In this document: positions 43,253-51,757 of the stretch, piece after piece
How the letters are laid out: every line of letters starts with the position of its first letter
How positions within the stretch are numbered: the stretch's first letter is position 1
Source: Eutreptiella sp. 'Long Island Sound 2002'
Taxonomy: Eukaryota; Euglenozoa; Euglenophyceae; Eutreptiales; Eutreptiaceae
Length of the DNA stretch: 64,000 nucleotides
Reading direction: 5' to 3'
NCBI GenBank assembly: GCA_964036045.1
Contig: OZ038379.1
Location: 115,533,604 to 115,597,603 of the forward strand
Made by a program: the position numbers and the translations under genes
The notes under the pieces: model-generated
What the model saw: only the letters and a program-made list of their open reading frames with translations
What the model was told of the DNA's origin: nothing
Databases searched by the model: none

Positions 43253-44542
43253 TTAGATGGCGGCGCCGCTGGCCGGGGGGTCTGGCGCGTCCTGTTGTGT
43301 GGCGCGCAGGGCTCCTGGGGTGCTGTGGGTGTCGCCGGTGTCGGTGCGCCGACGCTTGTGGGGTGGTGAGGGGGTGTGTGCGTGCGGGGCTGGGCTTTGG
43401 GTGATGTCCCACAGGCGGATGCCGTCTCGCCGCGTTTCCTGGAGGGTCTCCCGCAGGCGGCTGAGGAAGTACGGGTGGTCCTGGGGCGCGGGGAGGTTGC
43501 GGGGGTGGACTCCCAGGGGGTGGAGCGCATCGGCCAGCATGGCTTCCCATGCGGCCTGCGGCATCCACCCCCCCGCCGGCCGGAGGCGGCCGTTCTCCAC
43601 CGACCCCTTGCGGGGCCGATGGACCAGGCCCTCGAGGGAGGGCTCTCCCCGGGCCCACTTCCGTAGCTCCCAGAGCTGCGTGTGGGTCCAGCGCTGCGAC
43701 CACTGTTCCTGGGCGGGCCTGCGGTCGTGGGCGGAGGAGTGGGCGTGGGTGGGTGTGACGGGGTCGTGGGGACCGGCGGCGGGGGCGGGCCTGGGGGATT
43801 CCTCGTAGTCCTGTTCCGTGGGGGTGCGTGGGGAGTGGGGGTGCACGCGGATGTGGACCCGCGGGTGGGCGCGTACGGTCTCCGCCTCGGGGTTGGGCGG
43901 GGATTCGCGGCGGCGGCGGTAGTGGGGCATGCGTTGCATGTGGGCTGTCATCGGGGGCCGGTAGGGGGGCGGGGGCGCTGCTGGTGGACCCTGGCGTTGT
44001 TCCGGCTTGGTCGGGGGCGGTCCGTGGGCCTGGGGTGTGGGCTTTGAAAGGTGGTGGGACGAGGCGCGTCGCGCTTCGGCCGCGGCGCGCTCCGCCATGA
44101 AGGTGGTGGCGGTGGCGTCGGTGACGGTGGGGGGGCGCCGCGCTGGGCGCTGCTGCCTTCGGGCCTGGGACGGCTGGGGCGGGATGTCGTAGAGGACATC
44201 CTCGGGGGGCCGGGCTCGCGTTGCCATCGTGGCGCCGGGTTTGGGCTTGGGTTTGGGCTTGGCTGCGGGTCGCCGTTTGGCGGCGGTCTTGGGCTTCGGC
44301 TGGGTCGTGGGCGTGGGCTTTGCCGGGGCGTGGGCTTTGGCGGCAGCGGAGCTGCCCGCGGTGGGGGCGGGTTTGGAGGCCCGTTTGGGAGGTGTCCCCC
44401 GCGGCCTGGGGGGTGGAGTGCTGGACGAGGACGTGGTGGTGGTGGTGGATGAGGTGGTCGTGGTGGTGGAGGTTGTGGAGTCGGAGGCGGAGGAGAGGGC
44501 CGCGGGAGACGGCGAAGGGTCCCGGGCCTCGGGGCCGGGCAT
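43253..44542 (-). CDS. ORF4: basic, low-complexity protein of the LINE unit
   Basis: The 429-codon frame starts at a real ATG (44542, MPGPEARD) and is uninterrupted. It opens with a Ser/Thr-only tract and a Lys-Pro tract (PKPKPKPG), then a segment rich in Arg. A more complex C-terminal region (residues about 280-400) contains WTHTQLWELRKWARGE and MPQAAWEAMLADAL. A related arrangement occurs at 57974-60055, including MPHTALKALLRDA. It shares the frame of ORF3 with no stop between the ORF3 stop and this ATG. Basic tracts suggest nucleic-acid binding. It may be a further ORF of this LINE or the first ORF of an adjacent element. Confidence 0.55.
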   Translation of the reverse strand: MPGPEARDPSPSPAALSSASDSTTSTTTTTSSTTTTTSSSSTPPPRPRGTPPKRASKPAPTAGSSAAAKAHAPAKPTPTTQPKPKTAAKRRPAAKPKPKPKPGATMATRARPPEDVLYDIPPQPSQARRQQRPARRPPTVTDATATTFMAERAAAEARRASSHHLSKPTPQAHGPPPTKPEQRQGPPAAPPPPYRPPMTAHMQRMPHYRRRRESPPNPEAETVRAHPRVHIRVHPHSPRTPTEQDYEESPRPAPAAGPHDPVTPTHAHSSAHDRRPAQEQWSQRWTHTQLWELRKWARGEPSLEGLVHRPRKGSVENGRLRPAGGWMPQAAWEAMLADALHPLGVHPRNLPAPQDHPYFLSRLRETLQETRRDGIRLWDITQSPAPHAHTPSPPHKRRRTDTGDTHSTPGALRATQQDAPDPPASGAAI

Positions 44543-44677
44543 ATGATGCTGGGTCCTGTAAGTAGCGAGAACGAGGGTGCAGGTTCGGGCATCGGGCGTG
44601 TGCGCGCGTTTTCCCTGGTGATCCGTGCGTGCTGGTGCTGGCGTGGCGGCGTTGTCCCGGCCGCGCGGGCACGTGGG

Positions 44678-47600
44678 TTACCCGGGGGGTGGCCATCTCT
44701 GCTCCAGGACGTGGGGGTGTGTTTGCTGGAGGTAGTCGAGGGTCCGGAAGAAGCATCGCTGGATGCCGGGCATGTCCTCCTCTGTGAGGTGGGGGTAGCT
44801 TTGGGTGGGGGTGTGGGGGCCCGGCCATAGCAGCGCCATGAGGCGGGCTGCCACCATGTACGGGCATAGTTTTGGGGTGGTGGGGCGTGGGGGGGTGGGT
44901 CCCTCGCGGTTTCGGGGGGCTTCCCTCTGCTGGGGGCGCAGCGTGACCACCCACACCCATCGGTCCGTGGGGATCCCCCAGGTCCGTTGGGTCCACTTGG
45001 CGAGGCAATACATTGCCCTACCAAGGCCATGGCAGCCGCTGCGGATGGAGAGCAGCGTGTCCAGGGATGCGGGTTCCCACGTGCCCCAGATGTGGGGGTC
45101 GTCCGGGTCGTCCCCCCTGGCGTACGTGTCGGGGCCTGGGTTGTGTAGGGGGGGGGTGTAGTCGGCGGAGAGGAGGGAGTCGGTGCCGTGTACCACCCAG
45201 TGGTCTGTGGGTGCGTCGTAGGTGGTGGTGGAGAGGGTGTAGTGCAGATTGTACATGAGGGTCATGTACGTGGAGGGGGCTGGCTGCTGCTCGTCGGGGG
45301 TGGGGATGTCCCCCGGGACGTGGTGCCGGAAGTTGCTTAGGGAGGCCATCCGGGCTACCCATGTTTCCCGCTCCCACTCTTTGGTGCTGTCGGGGGTGGC
45401 GTCGGGTGGGGGGTGGGCCATGTTGGGCTCGCGGTAGCGGGTGCGGCCCCGGGTGCTGTACCGCTTCGGCACGGGGTATCCGACCAGGTGTCGCCCCCAG
45501 TCGATGGGGGGCACCCAGATCCGGCTCCCCGTGGGGGGGGGGCTCTCGCCGTCTGGGGTGGCGCGTGGGGGGCGCTCGTGTCGGGCGACGTGGAGGAAGG
45601 CGTCGAAGAGGAAGTCTCTGACGCCTTCCTTCAGGGTGGCCGCCTGGACCAGGGTGGCCGCCCGGATGGGGGTGCTGGTGCCGGAGGTGCGGAGGTACAG
45701 CACGACGTCCTGTTCCCCGAGTCCCCGGAGGTGCTGCCGTACCGCTGCGGGGTTGTGTAGGGCGTAGGGTTCGGCCGGTGCGGCGACTGGTGGTGCGGGG
45801 TGTGATGGGGGGGGTGGTGTGGGTTCGGGGGGGTGGTCGTCGTTGTCGCGCTCGAAGTCCGGTGATGGGGTCTCTTGTGGCGGTCGCGGGAGGGGGGATT
45901 CGCGGTGGCGTGTGTCGGCGGGGGCATCGACGTCGATTGGCTGGAGCTGGCTGCCGCGTGTTGTGTCCGTGGCCTGGTCTCGGGGGGGGGGCGGGGGGGG
46001 GTTGTGCGGGGGTGGCGCTGTTGGTGGTTGGGGGGGCGGGGGTGGGTGTTGCGCTGGCTGGGGGTCTGGGCGTCCCTGTGGGTCGTGTGGGTGTTGCATG
46101 TGTGCGCCGTGTGGCCCTTGCGGTTCCTGACTGGTTTTGGTGCCGGGGTGTAGGTGGGAGGCGGCCGTATGAGTGTCCGGGTGGGGCTGTGGTCCGTATG
46201 TAATGGGTGGCTGCTGGTGGATGGTGCTCGCCGGTATGGGGTGTGGGTGGGGGGGCTGCTGGTGGTGGTGGGGTGGGGGGGGCGGGGGTGGGTGTTGTGC
46301 CGACTTGGGGTCCGGGCGTCCCTGTGGGTCGTGTGGGTGTTGTGTGTGTGCGCCGTGTGGCCCTTGCGGTTCTTGACTGGTTGCGGTGCCGGGGTGCGGG
46401 TGGGAGGCGACCGCATGAGCCCCCGAGTGGGGCTGTGGTCCGTATGTGATGGGTGGCTGCTGGTGGATGGTGCTCGCTGGTATGGGGTGTGGGTGGGGGG
46501 GCTGTTGGTGGTGATGGGGCGCTCCTACCAGGCCCTGGTGTTGCTGGTGTGCGTGCGCGGCTCCTCGCGGGTCCATGGGGGTGTACCGTGGCTCGTATGT
46601 CGTGGGCCCGTGTAGCGGGGGCGGCGGGTGGTGCTGGACCGCGTGGTGGTGGTGTGGAGGGTGTGCCAGTTGTGTGTGGTACCCCGGCGTTGGTGGGTGT
46701 GGTGGCAGGGGCTGGTGGTGGTGGAACACGTGATGGTGTGGTGCGGTGATGTGCGCTATGTGGGGTGGGTGGTTCGCGGGGCCTGGTTGTGCTGGGGCGT
46801 GGTGGGGATGTAGCTGGTGGGGGTCGCTGTAGCTTGGGGGCATTAGGGGGTAGGGGCTGGGAGGGACGGGGGCGCGGTGGTGGTGTTGGTGGTGCCATGT
46901 CCCCTGGCTCTGCGCGTACGGTGGTCCTGGCATGGTGTGGACGTGTGTGGGCGGTGGTGGCTGACTGGGCTGCAGGGTTTGGGTGCTGCGGTACGGTGGT
47001 GGTGGTGGGCGTTGGTGGTGGTGGTGTTGTTGGTGTGCCCCGGGGGTCTGAGCGTGGGGCGGTGCGGTGTGGCTGGACCCGGGCCTTGGTCGGGGCGCCG
47101 CGCCCTGCTGGCGGGCGCGTTGGCGGGCCCCCTGGTGCCGGTGCCCCTTGGTCTTCTTGGCCTGGTGGGTGTCGGGGGCGGGTGAACCCCCCTGTCCCCG
47201 TTGGGGCGACGGGGAGCGGGCGCGCCAGCGGTGTGCCTCCTGGAGGCTCGTCTTGAGGCCTTTGACGTAGGCCTCCTGGTCCGTGAGGCCCATCCGCGTG
47301 GCGGTGGCCTCGTCGGGGGCGGCCAGGTGGGCGTCCCGAAAAGACGCCCAGCCCTCCGGGGGCGTCTGTTGTGCGGGGTGGGGGTGGTGTGCCGGGTAGA
47401 GGAGCGCGCTGAGGGGGTAGGGTGTTCCCTTCCGTCGGCCGAGGGCGTTTGCGAACCGGCGGCACGTGGTTCGGAGGTAGGCTGCTATCTCCTCTGGTGC
47501 CTTGTCGGCCCACGCTTCCGGCGTCAGGGCTGCTGCTTGGGGGGCCGGGAGTTGTGGGTCTGGGAGGTGTAGGTCTCGGTGGTGGAGGTATGGGGCGAGG

Positions 47601-48130
47601 AGGATGTGGCGGACCGCCACGTTCAAGCCGCCTCCGCTGTGGCGTAGGGGTGGGCTGTGGGGGGGCAGGGGTGTGTTGCCCGCGGCCACGGCTATGGCCC
47701 ATGCGTGGTCCGCCGCGTCCGCCACGTAGTACCCTCCCAGTTGGTCCAGGAGAGTGTCGGTGAGGTACCCGAATAAGCTGGGGTGGCTGGCGGGGGGGGG
47801 TGCGGCTGGGGCCGCGGGCCGTTCGCGGTGGCGGGGGTTGAGGTCCCCGCAGTGGGGGCAGTGGGTGAGGCGGTGCGCGGCTCCCAGGCAGACCCAGTGG
47901 TCTGGGTTGCAGGGCAGGGCTGTCTGTGGTAGCCGCTGGCGAACGCAGAGGGGACATGCGGTGGCTGGTGGTTGGTGGTACCTGTGGACGGACGGCGGCG
48001 TGGGGGGATGGGGGCTGGTGGCGCGCGCATGCTGGTGGGAGCGTGTGCGGTGCCTGTGGCGCCCGTGTATGCTGTGCCAGTGCTGTGCTCGGTGGACGGT
48101 GTGTAGACGTGGTGGGGGTTCGGTGTTGGT
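44678..48130 (-). CDS. ORF3: large protein with a RING-like Cys-His cluster and His/Pro repeats
   Basis: The frame is open for about 1150 codons. Near its start (47956-47845) is C-x2-C-x11-C-x3-H-x2-C-x9-C-x2-C, close to a RING finger but lacking one ligand. A helical region follows (AWAIAVAAGNTPL to about 47220), then about 450 residues of Pro/His/Gln-rich sequence in which a block of about 90 residues (HHHQQPPHPHPIPAS, ITYGPQPH, GPHGAH) is duplicated. The C-terminal 330 residues are of normal complexity, with VPPIDWGRHL and GLGRAMYCLAKW shared with LINE-A ORF3. No ATG lies before the Cys-His cluster, so it may be made by readthrough or reinitiation. The function is unknown. Confidence 0.65.
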   Translation of the reverse strand, partial: TNTEPPPRLHTVHRAQHWHSIHGRHRHRTRSHQHARATSPHPPTPPSVHRYHQPPATACPLCVRQRLPQTALPCNPDHWVCLGAAHRLTHCPHCGDLNPRHRERPAAPAAPPPASHPSLFGYLTDTLLDQLGGYYVADAADHAWAIAVAAGNTPLPPHSPPLRHSGGGLNVAVRHILLAPYLHHRDLHLPDPQLPAPQAAALTPEAWADKAPEEIAAYLRTTCRRFANALGRRKGTPYPLSALLYPAHHPHPAQQTPPEGWASFRDAHLAAPDEATATRMGLTDQEAYVKGLKTSLQEAHRWRARSPSPQRGQGGSPAPDTHQAKKTKGHRHQGARQRARQQGAAPRPRPGSSHTAPPHAQTPGAHQQHHHHQRPPPPPYRSTQTLQPSQPPPPTHVHTMPGPPYAQSQGTWHHQHHHRAPVPPSPYPLMPPSYSDPHQLHPHHAPAQPGPANHPPHIAHITAPHHHVFHHHQPLPPHPPTPGYHTQLAHPPHHHHAVQHHPPPPLHGPTTYEPRYTPMDPRGAAHAHQQHQGLVGAPHHHQQPPHPHPIPASTIHQQPPITYGPQPHSGAHAVASHPHPGTATSQEPQGPHGAHTQHPHDPQGRPDPKSAQHPPPPPPPHHHQQPPHPHPIPASTIHQQPPITYGPQPHPDTHTAASHLHPGTKTSQEPQGPHGAHMQHPHDPQGRPDPQPAQHPPPPPQPPTAPPPHNPPPPPPRDQATDTTRGSQLQPIDVDAPADTRHRESPLPRPPQETPSPDFERDNDDHPPEPTPPPPSHPAPPVAAPAEPYALHNPAAVRQHLRGLGEQDVVLYLRTSGTSTPIRAATLVQAATLKEGVRDFLFDAFLHVARHERPPRATPDGESPPPTGSRIWVPPIDWGRHLVGYPVPKRYSTRGRTRYREPNMAHPPPDATPDSTKEWERETWVARMASLSNFRHHVPGDIPTPDEQQPAPSTYMTLMYNLHYTLSTTTYDAPTDHWVVHGTDSLLSADYTPPLHNPGPDTYARGDDPDDPHIWGTWEPASLDTLLSIRSGCHGLGRAMYCLAKWTQRTWGIPTDRWVWVVTLRPQQREAPRNREGPTPPRPTTPKLCPYMVAARLMALLWPGPHTPTQSYPHLTEEDMPGIQRCFFRTLDYLQQTHPHVLEQRWPPPG

Positions 48131-48148
48131 ACGTCACGGGGTAGGTTC

Positions 48149-49483
48149 TCATGGTTGGTAGAACAGGAGTTTGAGGAGGTGGGACTGGTCTGTTGGGGGC
48201 AGGGTTGCCGCATGCTGCAGGTATTTGTGGGTGCGGTATGTGAGCTGCTCCGCCGTCTTGGCAACGGCCGTCCGCTGCATGTGCGCCGCGGTGGCCTGGG
48301 GGTCCTCCGCGTGGGTGCGTAGCAAGGTGTAGACGGCAGTGGGGACGAGTCCCCTGCGAACTGCCTCGAGCACCTCCGTCTGCTTGAGGATGGTGGTGAG
48401 TAGCTTGGTCGCCGGGGACTGCGTCAGCCATCCGGCGTGCTGTGCGATGGTGTGGGTTGGGTTCCAGTCTGTGAGGGTGTCCAGTCCTCTGTACAGGGGG
48501 CACGCCTTGAATTGGTCCCATGTTTCTTCTTCCGCGTGGCTGCAGATGCATTTGGTGTGTCCTGCGGGGACGTGGATCGAGCGGCGCGTATACCATCGGT
48601 GGTATCGGGTGAGGAGGGGAAGTTGTTCGAGGGCGAGTTGGAGTCGGTGCTTTTGTAGGTGTGCCGGGAGGCTATCCGGGCGTAGGGCGGAGTAGTAGAG
48701 GGGGGTGTGGACGGAGTTTTCGAGGCGTCGGAGGAGTTCGGTGTTCGCTGGGTGGCCCAGTGTGGTGGCCAGTTGCTGGATGGGTGTGGGGTAGTGGTAC
48801 TGCTTGTCTCGATCCGTGTACGGCGTGTCCTCGGGCATCCATTGGGGGGGCTGTGTGGCCAGGGGTATCGGGGGCAGGTGCTGCAGGTGGCTGTGGTGTG
48901 GGGTGTCCAGTCGCACGCGTTCGAGCCCTGGGGTGTGGTTGGTGTTCTGGTGTTTGGCCTGCGTGTCTGCGCGTCCATTGCCGTATGCGTAGCGGTGTGA
49001 CTCCTGCTTGATGATGTGTAGGGCGTCCTGGGGGTGCATGCCCTTGAAGGCCATCCATAGTCCCAACGCTTGTGTGGTGAGGCCGGACTCGAGTGCTTTG
49101 TGGAGGGGCAGGTCCGCAAGGCGCCTGGTGAGGTGGATGTCGACCGTGGCGTCCACGACTACCCAGATGTTGCGGGGCCGGACCGCCGTGGGTGGCGGTG
49201 TGGCGGTGACGGCGTCTGCCATGGTGCGCAGTTCGCCGTGGGAGGACGCCCCAAAGATGGTGGTCCCGGTGTGGTGTTCCACGTGGAGGCCGTCCGCGTG
49301 CCGGGTGACGCGCACAGAGGCGCAACCAACCGTGGGGGTGCGTTGCTGGGTGCCGGATTCGTCAGTGAAGTAGATGATGTCGGTGTCGCTGGGTATGGGT
49401 AGGCGGGCGATTGCTGTGGGGTGATAGACGTAGATGGGGTTCCCCTGGGTGGTTCTGGCGGTGATTTGCGTGGGTTGCAGTAG
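48149..49483 (-). CDS. RNase H domain and C-terminal CxC finger of the minus-strand LINE
   Basis: The frame is uninterrupted. RNase H residues appear in order: FTDESG (Asp), SHGELRTMADAV (Glu), WVVVDATVD (Asp) and KQESHRYAYGNGRAD (His and final Asp). It looks catalytically complete, unlike the LINE-A copy. About 150 residues later CICSHAEEETWDQFKAC is the C-x-C...ET...C finger found near the C-terminus of many LINE ORF2 proteins, with Gln where a His is usual. There is no ATG at its start; it follows TGA 49484-49486 in the same frame, so it must be joined to upstream RT by readthrough or be dead. Confidence 0.8.
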   Translation of the reverse strand, partial: LLQPTQITARTTQGNPIYVYHPTAIARLPIPSDTDIIYFTDESGTQQRTPTVGCASVRVTRHADGLHVEHHTGTTIFGASSHGELRTMADAVTATPPPTAVRPRNIWVVVDATVDIHLTRRLADLPLHKALESGLTTQALGLWMAFKGMHPQDALHIIKQESHRYAYGNGRADTQAKHQNTNHTPGLERVRLDTPHHSHLQHLPPIPLATQPPQWMPEDTPYTDRDKQYHYPTPIQQLATTLGHPANTELLRRLENSVHTPLYYSALRPDSLPAHLQKHRLQLALEQLPLLTRYHRWYTRRSIHVPAGHTKCICSHAEEETWDQFKACPLYRGLDTLTDWNPTHTIAQHAGWLTQSPATKLLTTILKQTEVLEAVRRGLVPTAVYTLLRTHAEDPQATAAHMQRTAVAKTAEQLTYRTHKYLQHAATLPPTDQSHLLKLLFYQP

Positions 49484-50380
49484 TCACGCTGCATAGACGC
49501 CTATTCCCTGGGTGATGATGGCCTGGGCACGTGGGGTGAGGCGGAGGAGGCCCCTGTCTGGGCGTCCCTGGGTGATATACGCGTACATCAGGTGGAAGAG
49601 GTATCCCGTATTGGGGTGGAACTTCCGGCACGTGATTGTCTGTCGCCGCTGCTTGTCGTCTTTGTCGCCGCGGAGGGTGGGGCATTTGTGCTGTAGGGGG
49701 CGCATGGGTGCCTCCTGAGGTCCTGCGCGGTGTGGGTCGCAGCGGTCGTACTCCATGGCTATGCTGTCCTGGTCTGCCCGCTCGTTAGTGAACCTCCATG
49801 TCGCCGTGGGTGTCCGGGCCCAGGCTACGTGCGCCGGGTGGTCTGGGGGTACCGTGTGAAACCAGGGGGAGAGCCATGCCTGCTGGTCGGCGGTGGCGGC
49901 GGCGGTGGAGGTGCGGTAGTGGGTGGAGATGAGGTGCAGCAGGGGCCACGGAGTGTCGAGGGCTGCCGGGCCGCAGTGCCAGCACGTGCGTGGTATGCCC
50001 TGGTCACTGTGTCTGACTGGTGGTACATCGGTCTCCGGTGCATTGTGTTTGGGGATGGACCAGGGGGCATGGTGTCGCTGGACGGTGCGGGTAGCATGTT
50101 TGTGGCCGTTTGGTGCTAGCAGCAGGATGGTGGGTGGTGTCCAGCCTTCGGCTGACGGGGTGGGCTCCCCCTGCGTCGTGCCGCCGTCGTTGGGGGTCTC
50201 GTGCTCGCTCAGGCGGGGCCGGGGGTGCTGGCGCTGGAAGGCTGTGTACGCCGTGTCGATGTCCTTGGGCCCCGGCATGTCGCGCCCTGCCTTCGTAGCA
50301 CATGCGCGGAGGTACGCTTGGAAGACGTGGCGTGCTGGCCATTGTGGGTCGGAAAGGAACGGGGCGTGGTGGGCGTCGCA
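49484..50380 (-). CDS. CCHH zinc-finger region of the minus-strand LINE ORF2
   Basis: This segment is open for about 300 codons between TAA 50381-50383 and TGA 49484-49486, in the RT frame. PRTCWHCGPAALDTPWPLLH begins a C-x2-C-x12-H-x4-H finger at about 49990, conserved in LINE-A (PRTCWAC). The rest is of ordinary complexity (YLFHLMYAYITQGRPDRGL matched by LHYIYTYLTQGQPGQGL in LINE-A). An ATG lies at 50278, but LINE-A similarity starts before it (from about 50370), so the segment is probably internal to ORF2. Confidence 0.7.
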   Translation of the reverse strand, partial: CDAHHAPFLSDPQWPARHVFQAYLRACATKAGRDMPGPKDIDTAYTAFQRQHPRPRLSEHETPNDGGTTQGEPTPSAEGWTPPTILLLAPNGHKHATRTVQRHHAPWSIPKHNAPETDVPPVRHSDQGIPRTCWHCGPAALDTPWPLLHLISTHYRTSTAAATADQQAWLSPWFHTVPPDHPAHVAWARTPTATWRFTNERADQDSIAMEYDRCDPHRAGPQEAPMRPLQHKCPTLRGDKDDKQRRQTITCRKFHPNTGYLFHLMYAYITQGRPDRGLLRLTPRAQAIITQGIGVYAA

Positions 50381-51757
50381 TTAGGCCATGATCTTCATCT
50401 GTGTTGGGGTGATATACACTATGGTGATGGTGGCCCCTACGAGGCGCAGGGTGTCCACCTCGCCTGCCGGGTGTCGGTGGATGTCGGTGTGTGTGGCCAC
50501 GAGTGGCCCCTGTTGATCGCAGTGGTGGTTTGTCAGGATGGCGTGTGTGTGGTGCGGTAGGAGGAGTTGTAGCTGGGCCCAGATGCCAGTGCCCACGGGG
50601 GTGGAGACGCCGTGTTGTGCCAGTATCCACCGGGGGCAGGTGTTGCGGGCCATTTGCGCTTCTTTTCTGCGTATGGCTGCCGCCTCGCGAACTTCTGGTT
50701 GGTGGTTGTGTGTTACCCTGTGTAGGAGGTGCGCTGCGTGTTTGGCATAGGCCATGTCGACCAGGGCGCCCGTATTGTCTCCGTAGTAGCGCCAGTGGGC
50801 CATCATGGCCTCCTTGGGGAAAGACGTGGGCCAGCCTCCGTGTTGCGCCCATACCTTCGTCACTTGCTGTCGAGCGTGGCGTAGTGCGTCTTTGGGGCGT
50901 GGGAGGTGCAGGGCTTGGTACCCGATGGCCGCGTTGAGCACTGCTTCCATGAAGTACGCCAGGCCCTGCGTAGACAGGAGGTCCCCCCTGGCAATTTGGG
51001 GTAGCCGAGCGAGGCGCTCTTCTAGCTTGCTTGGGAGTGTGATGTGGTGGTGCTGCGTGGCCTGTGTGACTCCCAGGTGGACTGTGGTGTCTTCCAGGTG
51101 TAGGGGTTCGCCTTTGCGGATGTGGGGGGTGGGGGTCTTGGCGTCGGCCAGCCCGACTGATTTGCGGGGGTGCACTAGGAGCTGGTGGGCGTCCAGGTAG
51201 GTTGTGGTGAGTTGGAGAATGGCGGACGCTTGTTCGGTGGTTGTTGGTAGCCCTGCGTTCTCGGGGTCGCGGTGGCGGGTGGCCGTAGTGAGGAGGTTGT
51301 CATCTGCGAAGTTGATGAGGGGGGACCGTAGCGGGTATGGGGCGTATCCCGGGTATACCCGTGCTAGCTCGAATGCCAGTGGCAGGGTGACGAGGAGGTA
51401 GAGGAAGGGGCCTTCGGCGCCTCCCTGGGGGACCCCGCTGTCTGTGCCGGTCCAGGGGGTGAGGCCCGCGGCCGTGATGACGGCGTAGAGTCGGGTCTGG
51501 ATGTACCCGGTCATGAAGGATAGGAATGGGAGGCCCATGGCATCCCATACCTCCGTGAGGAGCCGGTGTGGGGCGTGGGGGAACGCGCCTTGGACATCGA
51601 GGGAGGCGATGATCATCTCGTAGGGGTTCATGTCCAGTGCGGTGTCCTGGAGGAAGATGGCCTCGTGGGGGGACCTGCCGGCCATGGCCCCCCACATGCT
51701 GGCGGGCACGTGGGCGAAGACCGCTGGCGCGATGCGGCCCAGGATGAGCGTCCACAC
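50381..51757 (-). CDS. Reverse transcriptase (palm to thumb) of the minus-strand LINE, 5'-truncated
   Basis: The frame is open from the satellite junction to TAA 50381-50383. RT motifs are intact: MIIASLDVQGAF (motif A), SGVPQGGAEGPFLYLL (motif B), NFADDNLL (catalytic motif C) and HPRKSVGLADAKT (motif D). The thumb continues with HGGWPTSFPKEAMMAHWRYYG and ARNTCPRWILAQHG. The N-terminal fingers are missing because the dimeric satellite starts directly before LVWTL. It is the best-preserved RT of the LINE-A type here. Confidence 0.88.
   Translation of the reverse strand: MWTLILGRIAPAVFAHVPASMWGAMAGRSPHEAIFLQDTALDMNPYEMIIASLDVQGAFPHAPHRLLTEVWDAMGLPFLSFMTGYIQTRLYAVITAAGLTPWTGTDSGVPQGGAEGPFLYLLVTLPLAFELARVYPGYAPYPLRSPLINFADDNLLTTATRHRDPENAGLPTTTEQASAILQLTTTYLDAHQLLVHPRKSVGLADAKTPTPHIRKGEPLHLEDTTVHLGVTQATQHHHITLPSKLEERLARLPQIARGDLLSTQGLAYFMEAVLNAAIGYQALHLPRPKDALRHARQQVTKVWAQHGGWPTSFPKEAMMAHWRYYGDNTGALVDMAYAKHAAHLLHRVTHNHQPEVREAAAIRRKEAQMARNTCPRWILAQHGVSTPVGTGIWAQLQLLLPHHTHAILTNHHCDQQGPLVATHTDIHRHPAGEVDTLRLVGATITIVYITPTQMKIMA

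Larger units (their letters stand above)
43253..51757 (-). mobile_element. Minus-strand LINE, relative of LINE-A, truncated within RT
   Basis: Read on the minus strand from 51757 to 43253, one reading frame carries RT (from LVWTLILGR), a CCHH finger, RNase H, a CxC finger, ORF3 and ORF4. No frameshift is needed; only single stop codons interrupt it (TAA 50381, TGA 49484, TGA 48149, another TGA about 15 bases later, TAA 44678). The 5' part, with endonuclease and ORF1, is absent because the dimeric satellite begins at 51758 within the RT. Order and motifs match LINE-A. Confidence 0.85.

Noticed and set aside
45018-48596. 1192-codon minus-strand frame
   Set aside because: It overlaps ORF3 and RNase H in another register and is almost wholly Pro/Arg/Thr/His. 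The real frames are those holding the RNase H motifs and the ORF3 blocks shared with LINE-A.
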